Source: Paraburkholderia acidisoli (GTDB taxonomy: Bacteria > Pseudomonadota > Gammaproteobacteria > Burkholderiales > Burkholderiaceae). From it: a DNA stretch of 64,000 nt. This document shows, piece after piece, positions 56,637 through 64,000 of the stretch. Made by a program: the position numbers and the translations under genes. Location: contig NZ_CP046915.1 of assembly GCF_009789675.1 (NCBI RefSeq), positions 1,178,001 through 1,242,000 on the forward strand, written 5' to 3'. Under the pieces are notes generated by a model. That model was not told the DNA's origin and did not search any database. It saw only the letters and a program-made list of their open reading frames with translations. The first letter of the stretch is position 1. Each line of letters begins with the position of its first letter.

Positions 56637-57557
56637 TCAGGCGATCTGATGCACGCCCAGCGTGGCGTCGGGCGGAAAGAACGGAATGGCAATCGCTTGC
56701 CCACCCGTGAGACTTTGTGTGAATACGTCGAACTTTTCGGCGCCGTAGAAGTTGCCGATGGGCGTGCGGTCGACGTTGGCGCCGCGCTCGACCGCCTGGG
56801 CGCTCCGCATGAAGCCGAGAAAACCGGCCGCGCTACCCGTGCTCTGGGTGAGATCGACCTTGTTGCCGCTCAGATCGTAGACGGTTTTGTCGTCGATATG
56901 GGGCACCTGGGTGGCCGCGCCCATCTGGCCGAACAGATTCAGGAAACTCACGAGCTGATCGGCCTGCCGGCTCACCGCCTGGGTTTGTTCGCCGCTGAGC
57001 GGCGTGCCTTCGGCGTTGGCCCATGCCGTATAGCCGTTCACCAGATCGTCGTGGAACGTCTGCACCGCCTGCACCAGGCCGCCGTTGCTGTTCAGCAGGT
57101 TCTGGAGCCACGCGCGGTCGGTGTCGCTGAGCGTGCTGGACGTCACCTTGATCGCGCCGTTGTCGGCCTGAAAGTCGAATTGGGCGTGGGCGAGATCGGG
57201 CCGCTGCTGCATCAGTTGCTGCATCGACGGCACCAGAGCCGTGGCCACGGCTTCGGCGTTCTCGCCGCTGCGCGCGTTGCTGTCGAGCGCCGTCTGGTAT
57301 TTCGCCAGCAGCGCCGCCGTCTCGCTCGACGGCGCGGCGCCCTGTAGCGCGGCCGGCGTGATGCCGTTCGCCGCGAGCGTGCTTTCCACGCCAATCCACT
57401 GTTGCTGGAACGCCTGATTCGCGGCGAGATCGACGGGCGTCACCGCGGTGACGGTCGTTGCCGCGGTGGCATTCGCGGTTTGAGCGCGCGCCGTGGCGCC
57501 GAGGTTCGAGAGGTCGCTCGAGGCGACGGGGTTCGTCGGGTTGATACTCAGGTTCAC
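56637..57557 (-). CDS. Unknown 306-aa protein with a sigma-28-type promoter
   Basis: The product starts with GTG and lacks a signal peptide and cysteines. It is rich in Ala, Gln, Asn and Thr (MNLSINPTNPVASSDLSNLG…), with helices in the middle (ALVPSMQQLMQQRPDLAHAQFDF, SRQADQLVSFLNLFGQMGAA). The composition and unstructured N-terminus resemble proteins exported by flagellar or other type III systems, but no known family was recognised. It lies between a chemoreceptor and a diguanylate cyclase and has a sigma-28-like promoter 28 bp upstream. A motility-linked role is inference. Confidence 0.7.
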   Translation of the reverse strand: MNLSINPTNPVASSDLSNLGATARAQTANATAATTVTAVTPVDLAANQAFQQQWIGVESTLAANGITPAALQGAAPSSETAALLAKYQTALDSNARSGENAEAVATALVPSMQQLMQQRPDLAHAQFDFQADNGAIKVTSSTLSDTDRAWLQNLLNSNGGLVQAVQTFHDDLVNGYTAWANAEGTPLSGEQTQAVSRQADQLVSFLNLFGQMGAATQVPHIDDKTVYDLSGNKVDLTQSTGSAAGFLGFMRSAQAVERGANVDRTPIGNFYGAEKFDVFTQSLTGGQAIAIPFFPPDATLGVHQIA

Positions 57558-57584
57558 TGGGGTCTCCGCCGTGTCGACTCCTCT

Positions 57585-57612
57585 TTTACGGCAGCGCGGC
57601 TAGGCAACTTGA
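57585..57612 (-). promoter_or_regulatory. Sigma-28-like promoter for the 306-aa protein
   Basis: Read on the minus strand, TCAAGTTG, 12 bases and GCCGTAAA follow the FliA pattern (TAAAGTTT-N11-GCCGATAA) with one or two mismatches per box. It leaves a leader of about 20 nt with GGAG before the GTG start. Confidence 0.5.
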
Positions 57613-57651
57613 ATGTGCGGATGCGCGAACCCTGCAACCGCGCCGCCTGCC

Positions 57652-59001
57652 TCAGCCGCTTTCCACGCGATTGCGGCCCGACTTTTTCGCGCGATACATC
57701 GCGCGGTCGGCGCGTTTCATCAGTGCGTCCACGTCGCGCTCGTCGCCTTCGCGCGTGACCACGCCGATGCTCACGGTGAACGGAATCGGCTTCAGGCTCC
57801 ACGCGTGCTCGAAATCCTGCTGCTCGATGTGACGGCGCAATTCGTCGGCGATCTGGCGCGCGAGCGCGGCGTCCGCGCCCGGCAGCGCCGCGACGAATTC
57901 CTCGCCGCCCCAGCGCGCGAACAGATTCGACTCGTGCAGGCTCGACATGCCGATTTTCGCGAGCACGCGCAGCACTTCGTCGCCCGCGTCGTGGCCATGG
58001 CGGTCGTTGATCTTCTTGAAGAAGTCGATGTCGAGCATGAACACGGAGAGCGCGCCCGCGCTGCCCGCCGTATCGAACACGCGCGCCACGAAGTCGAGAA
58101 ATGCACGGCGATTCGGCAGGCCCGTGAGGGCGTCGGTGCCGGCTTCCTTCTTCAGTTGCGCCATGAGTTGCGCGCGGTCCGTAATGTCGCGCACGACCGC
58201 CGTGAATTCGTACGCGCCGTCCACTTCGATGCGCGACACGGCGATCTCGACCGGAATGATCGAGCCGTCGCGATGCAGGCCGTACACGCTGTTGCTGCCG
58301 TCCATGCGCGGCGGCGTGGCCTGGCGCACGGCGGGCTGATACGCGTCGGCGAAATTGTTCACGCGGCGCGGATGGTCGGCGCGAAAGCGTTCCGGCAGGA
58401 GCATGACGATCGGCTGGCCGAGCACGTCGGCGGCCGCGTAGCCGAACAGGTTTTCGGCCGCGCGATTGAACAGCGTGATGTTGTGGCGCTGGTCGATGGT
58501 GACGATCGCGTCGTAAGCCGAGTCGACCACAGCGCGATAGCGCGCCTCGTTCATCTCCAGCGTGCGTTGCGCCTGATCCGCCGAGTCGCGCTTCGGTTCG
58601 GCGGGCGTGCCGAGCCTCTCGCCCGTGATGAGCACGTCGATGGCGGCCGCACCGCTTCCCGCGCGCGTGACCGCCGTGACGGGCATGAGCGACGTGAGCG
58701 TGAGACGCCAGCGCGGCGCGCCGGCGTGCGTGCCGTAGACTTGTTCGAGCGTCTGCGGCGCGCCCTCGGCGAGGCATGCCGCGAGCGCCGCCTGAAGCTC
58801 GGCCAGCGCGGCGGCGGGCACCAGCGTGGCGAGCGCCACGGGAAACGCTGGCGTGTCGGCGCGCGTGGCGCCCGTCATCAGGAAGAACGCGGCGTTGCAG
58901 GCCGTAACGACCGGCTCGCCGCGCGCATCGTGCCCGACGACGGCCACGCCGGTCGCGGCGCCGCCCGCTGGCTCGTGGGGTGGTTGGGACGAATCGGACA
59001 T
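57652..59001 (-). CDS. PAS-GGDEF diguanylate cyclase
   Basis: A 449-residue soluble protein that should make c-di-GMP from GTP. It has an N-terminal PAS-like region (about 15-125), a clear PAS domain with PAC (about 150-278, SAYDAIVTIDQRHNITLFNRAAENLFGY), and a GGDEF domain (about 290-445) with intact GGEEF at 365-369. The inhibitory RxxD site is absent (HESN at 356-359), so product inhibition through it is not expected. It stands next to the unknown 306-aa gene and a chemoreceptor, and a PilZ receptor is encoded at 5521. Ribosome site AAGGTG precedes the ATG. Confidence 0.93.
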   Translation of the reverse strand: MSDSSQPPHEPAGGAATGVAVVGHDARGEPVVTACNAAFFLMTGATRADTPAFPVALATLVPAAALAELQAALAACLAEGAPQTLEQVYGTHAGAPRWRLTLTSLMPVTAVTRAGSGAAAIDVLITGERLGTPAEPKRDSADQAQRTLEMNEARYRAVVDSAYDAIVTIDQRHNITLFNRAAENLFGYAAADVLGQPIVMLLPERFRADHPRRVNNFADAYQPAVRQATPPRMDGSNSVYGLHRDGSIIPVEIAVSRIEVDGAYEFTAVVRDITDRAQLMAQLKKEAGTDALTGLPNRRAFLDFVARVFDTAGSAGALSVFMLDIDFFKKINDRHGHDAGDEVLRVLAKIGMSSLHESNLFARWGGEEFVAALPGADAALARQIADELRRHIEQQDFEHAWSLKPIPFTVSIGVVTREGDERDVDALMKRADRAMYRAKKSGRNRVESG

Positions 59002-59028
59002 GATGTCACCTTGCGAGAGCCTTACACT

Positions 59029-59036
59029 TTATCGGC
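59029..59036 (-). promoter_or_regulatory. GCCGATAA box upstream of the diguanylate cyclase
   Basis: An exact sigma-28 -10 box lies on the minus strand 28 bp before the start codon, but no good -35 was found at the right distance (ATTGCTCA). It may be a degenerate FliA promoter or coincidence. Confidence 0.3.
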
Positions 59037-59161
59037 TTAAAATCTTCTGAGCAATTGCTCGATTGTTGCACAGAGATGCGGGGCATTTCGATGAAGCGTG
59101 GCGCCTTCACGGTGAATGGCAGGTGAACATCCGGCGCGTGGGTATCGTCTATAACACGGGT

Positions 59162-59752
59162 CTACAACACGGCGCGCTCGTAAAACCACTGCGATAACGC
59201 CAACGGCACGGTGTCGAAAGCGCGGTGCAACGCCGGAGCGAGCAGCCCGCTGGTCCAGCGCGGGTCGCGCATGGCGTGCGCGAGAGGTTGACTGGCGAGG
59301 TCGCAGGTGAGCGCCCACGCGTGTGCGACGGCTGGCGGTTCGGCGAAGGCGTTCACGGCCGAGAGCGGCATGCGCGCGAGCGGTTCGCCAGCGGCCGTGC
59401 GGAACATGTCGATGGAAATCGCGCCGACTGGCGGGTCCGGCATGGCCGCTGTCTCGCTCGAATCGCAGGCGCGCAGGTTGCCCGCGCCGTCGCCTTGCAC
59501 GCCCAGAAAGCGCAGCAGATCACGGCAGTGCAGGGCCGCGACGCAAGTCACGGAGCGCGTATAGGCCAGCAGCACGTTGTATTGAACGGCGTTGCCGTCG
59601 GCGCGAAGTTGCAGCGGATGCTGTGCGTCGTGCCGCGCTTCGAGATCGAGCGCGGCCCGACCGGCGGCCACGCCGCGCACCCGGTGTGGAATCATCGTGT
59701 AGCGCGTATCGCGCAGCAGCGACAGGGAAGGAGCCTCGGTCGTCATCGACAT
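59162..59752 (-). CDS. Hypothetical protein (196 aa)
   Basis: A soluble 196-residue protein (MSMTTEAPSLSLLRDTRYTMIPHRVRG…) with no signal peptide or clear motif. Segments such as DGNAVQYNVLLAYTRSVTCVAALHCRDLLRFLGV and SQWFYERAVL look like a folded domain. I recognise no family. Codon use fits the neighbours. An alternative start is 59746. It may be transcribed with the secreted 77-aa gene's strand, but a 97-bp gap separates them. Confidence 0.6.
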   Translation of the reverse strand: MSMTTEAPSLSLLRDTRYTMIPHRVRGVAAGRAALDLEARHDAQHPLQLRADGNAVQYNVLLAYTRSVTCVAALHCRDLLRFLGVQGDGAGNLRACDSSETAAMPDPPVGAISIDMFRTAAGEPLARMPLSAVNAFAEPPAVAHAWALTCDLASQPLAHAMRDPRWTSGLLAPALHRAFDTVPLALSQWFYERAVL

Positions 59753-59849
59753 GAATGCGGGAGAAAGCCGCTCGCGCGTCGTCGCCAGGGCGGCGCGCGA
59801 GCGGCAATCCCGTCAGGGATTCATCAAGGGATGCACCATGACGCCGCGC

Positions 59850-60083
59850 TTACTTCGGCGCACTCGCCCCTTGCGCGGCGGCGGCCTTTTCCTTGTCCTT
59901 CTTCTTGGCTTCGTGGTGGCCGATGGCGCAACCCGCCGCGCCGCCCGCCACCGCATGATCGCCCGCCACGTGGCCCGCCACGCCGCCCACGGCCGCGCCT
60001 TTCAGGCAGCCTTCGGCAAGAGCGGGCTGAGCCGCCGCAGCCAGAAAACCGGCAATCGCAACACTGGCTAGAATCGAACGCAT
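59850..60083 (-). CDS. Small secreted glycine-zipper-like protein (77 aa)
   Basis: A 77-residue protein with signal peptide (SILASVAIAGFLAAAAQPALAEG), a Gly/Ala/His segment (GAAVGGVAGHVAGDHAVAGGAAGCAIGHH) recalling glycine-zipper proteins, and a charged Lys-rich tail. The start at 60083 has GGGAGG upstream, whereas the longer frame to 60224 does not. Its role is unknown; envelope association is likely. Confidence 0.75.
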   Translation of the reverse strand: MRSILASVAIAGFLAAAAQPALAEGCLKGAAVGGVAGHVAGDHAVAGGAAGCAIGHHEAKKKDKEKAAAAQGASAPK

Positions 60084-60388
60084 GAGAATACCTCCCGGTT
60101 TCGTTATGAGTTGAGCATGCCGGGGTGCTGTCGCAACTGCGGTGCCCGCGCGGCACGGCGGATGCGCGCAGCGGGCGGTAAAACCGGCCGCGAGCGGCGG
60201 AGAAAGGGCTGCCGGGTGCGCCAAAGCGGTGCAATCGCACGAACTAGTCCCCGAAATCCGGGCTTTTCGACCGATTAACCGTGCCCCGCTTCACGCACAA
60301 TCTCTATCCATGCGAGGTGGACCACTCGAGCGAGTCCACCGGCCGAAAGACGAAACGGTTTCGTCATCATTTGCACCTTGGGGCAGAC
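60084..60388. other. Divergent intergenic region, no gene seen
   Basis: It separates the small secreted protein gene (minus) from the KfrA-like gene (plus) and must hold both promoters. No supported ORF. A short palindrome GGTGGACCACTCGAGCGAGTCCACC lies at about 60316-60340 (GGTGGAC…GTCCACC with an inner CTCGAG), 50 bp before the KfrA-like gene. Confidence 0.5.
60316..60340. promoter_or_regulatory. Palindrome upstream of the KfrA-like gene, operator candidate
   Basis: GGTGGAC and GTCCACC flank ACTCGAGCGA, giving a 7-bp perfect inverted repeat with a further CTCGAG centre. It lies about 50 bp before the KfrA-like start. Plasmid KfrA proteins repress their own promoters at palindromes, so this site could be the chromosomal equivalent. 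Confidence 0.45.
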
Positions 60389-61783
60389 ATGTCGAGCAGC
60401 AACATTACGATCACGGACGAACAAATCGCGGAAATCGCGAACCGCATGGCCGATGAGGGCCAGAACGTCTCGCCGCTGGCCATCTGGTCCGAAGTCCACA
60501 CGGGATCGGTGGTCGCGGTCGCGGCTTCGCTGCGCAAGTGGCGCGAAGCGCGCACGCCGCGCGCGACGCAAGTCGTCGAACGTCCCGCGCTGCCGGAATC
60601 GGTCACGGACACGATGCGCGACGCGCTCGACCGCCTGTGGTCGTCGGCGCAGGACGAAGCGGAACGCTCGGTGTCGCGGCGCCTCGCGGCGCTGCGCCAG
60701 CGCGTGGAAGACGCGTGCAACGAGCGCGACGACGCTCTCGCCGAACTGCAGAGCACGGTGCAGGAACTCGACTCGCTGCAAGTCGAACTCGACAAGATTT
60801 CGACCGCGTACGAGTCGAAGGTCGATGCCGACTCCGGCATGGACGAAGATCTCGCCACCGCCATGTTGCGCGCCGACACGGCCGACAAGCGCGCGGCCGA
60901 ACTCACGGAACGCGTCTCGACGCTCGAAGCCGAACTGGAAAGCGCCACCGCCGACCTCGCGGCGGCACGTGAAGCCGAAGCCGCGCGCGAAGCCGCCGAA
61001 GTCGCGCGTGTCGAGGCAATCGCCGCCGCGCCGGTCGAGCCCGCAGTGGACGTCGCGGCGCTCGAAGCCGAGCATTCGGAAGCGGTCGCCCGTCTCGAAG
61101 GCGAAGTGGAAGCGATTCGCGCGGCGCTGCAAGCCGAGCAGGAAGCGCACGCTGCGCAACGCGACGAAGCCGCCGGCGCGCAAGCCGAACGCGACGCCGC
61201 CGCGAGCAAGCTGGAAAGCGCCGAAGCCCAACTGGCCAGCCTGACCGAAGAACGCGACGCGGACGCCTCGGAAATCGCGCGTCTCTCGGCGAGCCTGAGC
61301 GAAGCGCAGAAGCGCGCCGAAGAACTCGCCGAAAGCGCGGCCCAAAGTGCGGCCATGAGCGCGCCGGCCGAAGACGTGGCATTGGCCGCGCCGGAAGCTC
61401 CTGTCGCCGACAACACGGAAGAGATCGAAACGCTGAAGGCGCAACTGGCGCGCGAAACGGAAACGCACGCCGCCGCCATTGCCGAAGCGCGCGAGACCGT
61501 GAAGAAGTGGTCGGAGTACGCGAACGGCCTGAAGCAGCAACTCGCGCAAGCCAACGAAAAGGCGCTCGTCGCGCTGGCCCGTGGCGCGGGCGAAGCCGCA
61601 CTGAGCCGCCGTCTCTCCACGGAACTCGGCCAGGTCGTGCCCGAGCACGAAATGCTGCGCAAGGACGCGCAACAGCAAGTGATCGTCGAGGCGATCAACG
61701 CGCAACTCGAGCAGCAAGGGTATCGCTACGACGCGAAGACCGGCGCCGTCTCGAAGCTGAGCACGGAAAACGCATCGGCTTGA
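60389..61783 (+). CDS. KfrA-like DNA-binding protein with long coiled coil
   Basis: A 464-residue protein with the KfrA N-terminal helix-turn-helix domain (about 1-115, ITITDEQIAEIANRMADEGQNVSPLAIWSEVHTGSVVAVAASLRKWRE) and a long Ala/Glu-rich alpha-helical coiled coil (about 95-330 and 350-400). A short C-terminal domain follows (AALSRRLSTELGQVVPEHEMLRKDAQQQ). On plasmids KfrA binds its own promoter and helps partitioning; chromosomal homologues are common in Burkholderia and have no settled role. Start 60389 (MSSSNITITDEQ) is chosen over 60281. Confidence 0.85.
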   Translation: MSSSNITITDEQIAEIANRMADEGQNVSPLAIWSEVHTGSVVAVAASLRKWREARTPRATQVVERPALPESVTDTMRDALDRLWSSAQDEAERSVSRRLAALRQRVEDACNERDDALAELQSTVQELDSLQVELDKISTAYESKVDADSGMDEDLATAMLRADTADKRAAELTERVSTLEAELESATADLAAAREAEAAREAAEVARVEAIAAAPVEPAVDVAALEAEHSEAVARLEGEVEAIRAALQAEQEAHAAQRDEAAGAQAERDAAASKLESAEAQLASLTEERDADASEIARLSASLSEAQKRAEELAESAAQSAAMSAPAEDVALAAPEAPVADNTEEIETLKAQLARETETHAAAIAEARETVKKWSEYANGLKQQLAQANEKALVALARGAGEAALSRRLSTELGQVVPEHEMLRKDAQQQVIVEAINAQLEQQGYRYDAKTGAVSKLSTENASA

Positions 61784-61968
61784 GGTCGAACGCGATGAGG
61801 TGACGCCGCGCGAGCCGCGTTGCGATCCTCATCGAGCGTAGGGAAAAGAGGGGCTGCCATTGCGGGCGGCCCCTTTCTGTTTGGTCGATGCGAGCGGATC
61901 GGGTACAGTGCCGCACACGCCGTTGCACTACCGCACCACCGTAATATCGCACCATCGCACCGACCCGA

Positions 61969-62352
61969 ATGATCCGCATCGCCCGCACTGGTTTTATCGC
62001 CGCATCCCTGGCTTTTCTCGCACTGCTCGCCACCGCCACCGAAGTTCAGGCGCAGCCCGCTTCCACCGCGCAACACGCTCCGCATTCGAAACGTCCCGCC
62101 GATCTCGCGAAGGCGACGCGTCTCGTCGATCAAAGCCGTCAACTCGTGAGCCATGCGCATCGCCGCGATCCGCACGCCTATGGCGGCCATGAAGCGCGCG
62201 CGGCGGCACTCTTGCGTCGCGCGGCGCTCGAACTGGACGAAGCCAGCGTCTATCAACGCTACAACCAGCGCAAAGGCGCGCCGAAGGCGTCTTCCCCGGC
62301 GCATCGTGCGCCGGTGGTCGCGCGGCGCGGGCACAGCGCGAAAGCCGCGTAA
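61969..62352 (+). CDS. Hypothetical secreted basic protein (127 aa)
   Basis: A 127-residue protein with signal peptide (TGFIAASLAFLALLATATEVQAQ) and a short helical region (DLAKATRLVDQSRQLVSHAHRRDPHAYGGHEARAAALLRRAALELDEASVYQ). A basic tail follows. No family was recognised. It stands alone, 185 bp after the KfrA-like gene and 155 bp before the methyltransferase gene. Confidence 0.65.
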   Translation: MIRIARTGFIAASLAFLALLATATEVQAQPASTAQHAPHSKRPADLAKATRLVDQSRQLVSHAHRRDPHAYGGHEARAAALLRRAALELDEASVYQRYNQRKGAPKASSPAHRAPVVARRGHSAKAA

Positions 62353-62506
62353 GCGCCCCGGCACCACGGCGCGCAGGCGCGCGCACGATTGGCGAGAAAT
62401 CCCAATCGTCTGGCCGCTTGCAGCAATGCGTTTGGCGGCTCGCGTGCTTACCATGCTTCGAACGGCGTACGGAATTCCCCGCGCCGATTCTTTCGGAGTA
62501 CCAGGC

Positions 62507-63202
62507 ATGAATTCGTTGCACACGGTGCGCGTCGCACAAACCTTGGGGCGTCTGTTCGCGCAAGCCGAACACGCCGACCGGCAACTGATGGAAAGTTTCG
62601 CCGATGCCGCATCCAACGGCCAGTTCGAAGCGCGTCTCGCCGAGCATCTCGCCGACGAACAACGCGACGTGCGCGCCACCTACCGCGCGGTGGCCGACAA
62701 CTTCCTCAACGTCTCGCAGGCCTACGGCCGCTTTCTTTATCAATGCGCCCGCGCGCGCCGCGCCACGCGTATCGTCGAGTTCGGCACCTCGATGGGCATC
62801 TCCACGCTGTATCTCGCGGCCGCGCTGCGCGACAACGGCGGCGGGCGCTTGATCGGCACGGAACTGGAGGCGGGCAAGGCGGCGCGCGCCCAGGCCAATC
62901 TCGACGCAGCGGGGCTCGGCGATCTCGTGGAGATTCGCGTGGGCGACGCGCGCGAGACGCTGGCGGATCTGGCGGCCGAGATCGATTTCGTGCTGCTCGA
63001 CGGCGCGTTCAGCCTGTATCTGCCCGTGCTGAAGCTGCTCGAACCGAAGCTGGCGAGCGGCACGCCCGTCCTCGCGGAAAACGCCATCGACATCGACAAT
63101 CCGTATCTCGCCTACGTGCGCGATCCCGCGGGCGCTTATCTCTCGCAGCCGCTCGCCATTGACGAAGGACGCGGCAACGAGTTCAGCGTTTTCACGGGCT
63201 GA
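62507..63202 (+). CDS. SAM-dependent O-methyltransferase (class I)
   Basis: A 231-residue methyltransferase. Motif I is VEFGTSMGISTLYLAAAL (E at about 88) and a later LLDGAFSLYLPVLKLLEPKL holds the acidic DG motif; the N-terminal helical part (TVRVAQTLGRLFAQAEHADRQLMESF) is typical of the O-methyltransferase family 3. The usual D of the metal site (LLDADK) is not obvious, since DGAFSLY stands there. The substrate is unknown. The start at 62507 has GGAGTA upstream. Confidence 0.82.
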   Translation: MNSLHTVRVAQTLGRLFAQAEHADRQLMESFADAASNGQFEARLAEHLADEQRDVRATYRAVADNFLNVSQAYGRFLYQCARARRATRIVEFGTSMGISTLYLAAALRDNGGGRLIGTELEAGKAARAQANLDAAGLGDLVEIRVGDARETLADLAAEIDFVLLDGAFSLYLPVLKLLEPKLASGTPVLAENAIDIDNPYLAYVRDPAGAYLSQPLAIDEGRGNEFSVFTG

Positions 63203-63244
63203 CTTCGCGAGACTCGCCCGCCGCGCGTGATCGCGATCACGCGA

Positions 63245-64000
63245 TCACGCCGGCGCCTGGCGAGGTTCGGCGGGATCGCGCAGCGGCATTTCGCCGAATT
63301 GCAGCGCCGCCAGTTGCGCGTAGAGCGGCGAACTTCGCAGCAGATCCGCGTGACGGCCTTGCGCGACGATCCGGCCTTGCTCCAGCACGACGATGCGATC
63401 CGCCTGCTGCACGGTCGCGAGCCGGTGAGCGATCACGAGCGTGGTGCGGTTGTGGGCGGCGTTGTCGAGCGCCGTTTGCACGAGCCGCTCGCTCGCGGCG
63501 TCGAGCGCGCTGGTGGCTTCGTCGAGCAGCAGGATGGGCGGGTCCTTGAGAATGGCGCGCGCGATCGCGATACGCTGGCGCTGGCCACCCGAAAGCCGCA
63601 CGCCGCGCTCGCCGAGGAAGGTGTCGTAGCCTTGCGGCAACTCGGCGATGAACCCGGCGGCCGCGGCCATTTCGGCGGCGCGCTGCACCTGCGCGAGCGT
63701 GGCCTCGGGCATGCCGTAGCGAATGTTGTCGAGCACGCTGCCCGAGAAGATCACCGATTCCTGCAACACCACGCCAATGGCCTGGCGCAGCGCGGCGAAC
63801 GACACCTGATGGGTCGGCACGCCGTTGATGAGAATGCGGCCCGCTTGCGGGTCGTAGAAGCGCAGCAGCAGCTGGAACAGCGTGGTCTTGCCCGCGCCCG
63901 ACGGGCCGACCAGCGCGACGTGCTCGCCGGGCCGCACATCGAGCGAAAAGCCTTCGAGCGCGGCGATACCGGGCCGCGACGGATACGAAAAACTCACGTG
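63245..64000 (-). CDS. ABC exporter, C-terminal nucleotide-binding domain (partial)
   Basis: The window ends inside this gene, so only the last 250 or so residues are visible. They are an ABC-transporter ATPase of the MsbA/LapB-like exporter type: Walker [11 protein letters not shown]-loop VLQES, signature [16 protein letters not shown], Walker [13 protein letters not shown], and H-loop VIAHRLAT. The first visible residues (SFSYPSRPG) continue an upstream transmembrane half lying outside. It probably exports lipid or drug substrates. It is not linked to the giant-protein operon at 22-41 kb. Confidence 0.9.
   Translation of the reverse strand, partial: HVSFSYPSRPGIAALEGFSLDVRPGEHVALVGPSGAGKTTLFQLLLRFYDPQAGRILINGVPTHQVSFAALRQAIGVVLQESVIFSGSVLDNIRYGMPEATLAQVQRAAEMAAAAGFIAELPQGYDTFLGERGVRLSGGQRQRIAIARAILKDPPILLLDEATSALDAASERLVQTALDNAAHNRTTLVIAHRLATVQQADRIVVLEQGRIVAQGRHADLLRSSPLYAQLAALQFGEMPLRDPAEPRQAPA

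Noticed and set aside
63245..64000. ABC exporter as the missing ATPase of the giant-protein operon
   Set aside because: It is 21 kb away, on the opposite strand and separated by many unrelated genes. Linkage cannot be supported from the sequence, though a trans role is not excluded.

Overview
The window is a high-GC chromosomal segment from a beta-proteobacterium of the Burkholderia/Paraburkholderia/Caballeronia group. This rests on the rRNA operon order (tRNA-Ala, 23S, 5S), the 88-residue second IF-1, the many two-component, TAXI, MocR and siderophore-receptor genes, and strong GC3 bias. That bias creates very long antisense shadow ORFs, which are not annotated here. No insertion sequence, prophage, CRISPR array or replication origin was recognised.

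Layout. 1-3650: distal half of an rRNA operon with its terminators. 3.9-5.3 kb: a zinc alcohol dehydrogenase and a truncated CBS-domain remnant. 5.4-6.7 kb: a PilZ c-di-GMP receptor behind a good sigma-28 (FliA) promoter, and a small conserved protein. 6.8-8.9 kb (minus): TAXI binding protein and a zinc-ribbon membrane protein. 9.3-11.4 kb: cytochrome b, sulfite-oxidase-type molybdoenzyme and a periplasmic protein. 11.7-12.6 kb: cold-shock protein and TTG-started IF-1. 12.9-14 kb: an unrecognised protein with a PI3/4-kinase-like active-site pattern. 14.2-16.6 kb: polar amino-acid ABC importer without an ATPase gene. 16.6-21.4 kb (minus): DUF1275 protein, a histidine kinase with no partner, and a TonB siderophore receptor.

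22.3-41.6 kb: one co-directional block of five genes. They encode a TolC-like lipoprotein, a periplasmic adaptor, a 4409-residue repeat protein, a second membrane adaptor with a soluble N-terminal domain, and an M50-type zinc-metalloprotease/adaptor fusion. The last three genes overlap. There is no ABC ATPase, no RTX repeat and no Sec signal on the giant protein. The giant protein carries an LEPR-XLL-like N-terminal motif, DUF4347, GEVED and Ig-like domains, and 17 Ig-like repeats that each contain a canonical EF-hand calcium loop. This is the strongest candidate for an unusual secretion/adhesion system in the window.

41.8-48.3 kb: PhnA/YjdM-like protein, small membrane protein, cardiolipin synthase, a ParD-like/methionine aminopeptidase pair behind a palindrome, a LysE exporter divergent from a MocR regulator that has Gln where the PLP lysine should be, and an SDR. 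48.7-54.8 kb: an iron cluster (small conserved protein, TonB receptor, PiuC-type hydroxylase, two-component system) with Fur-box-like sites. 54.9-59.0 kb: chemoreceptor, unknown protein and diguanylate cyclase, each near a sigma-28-like element. 59.1-64 kb: small unknown proteins, a KfrA-like coiled-coil protein, an O-methyltransferase and the end of an ABC exporter.
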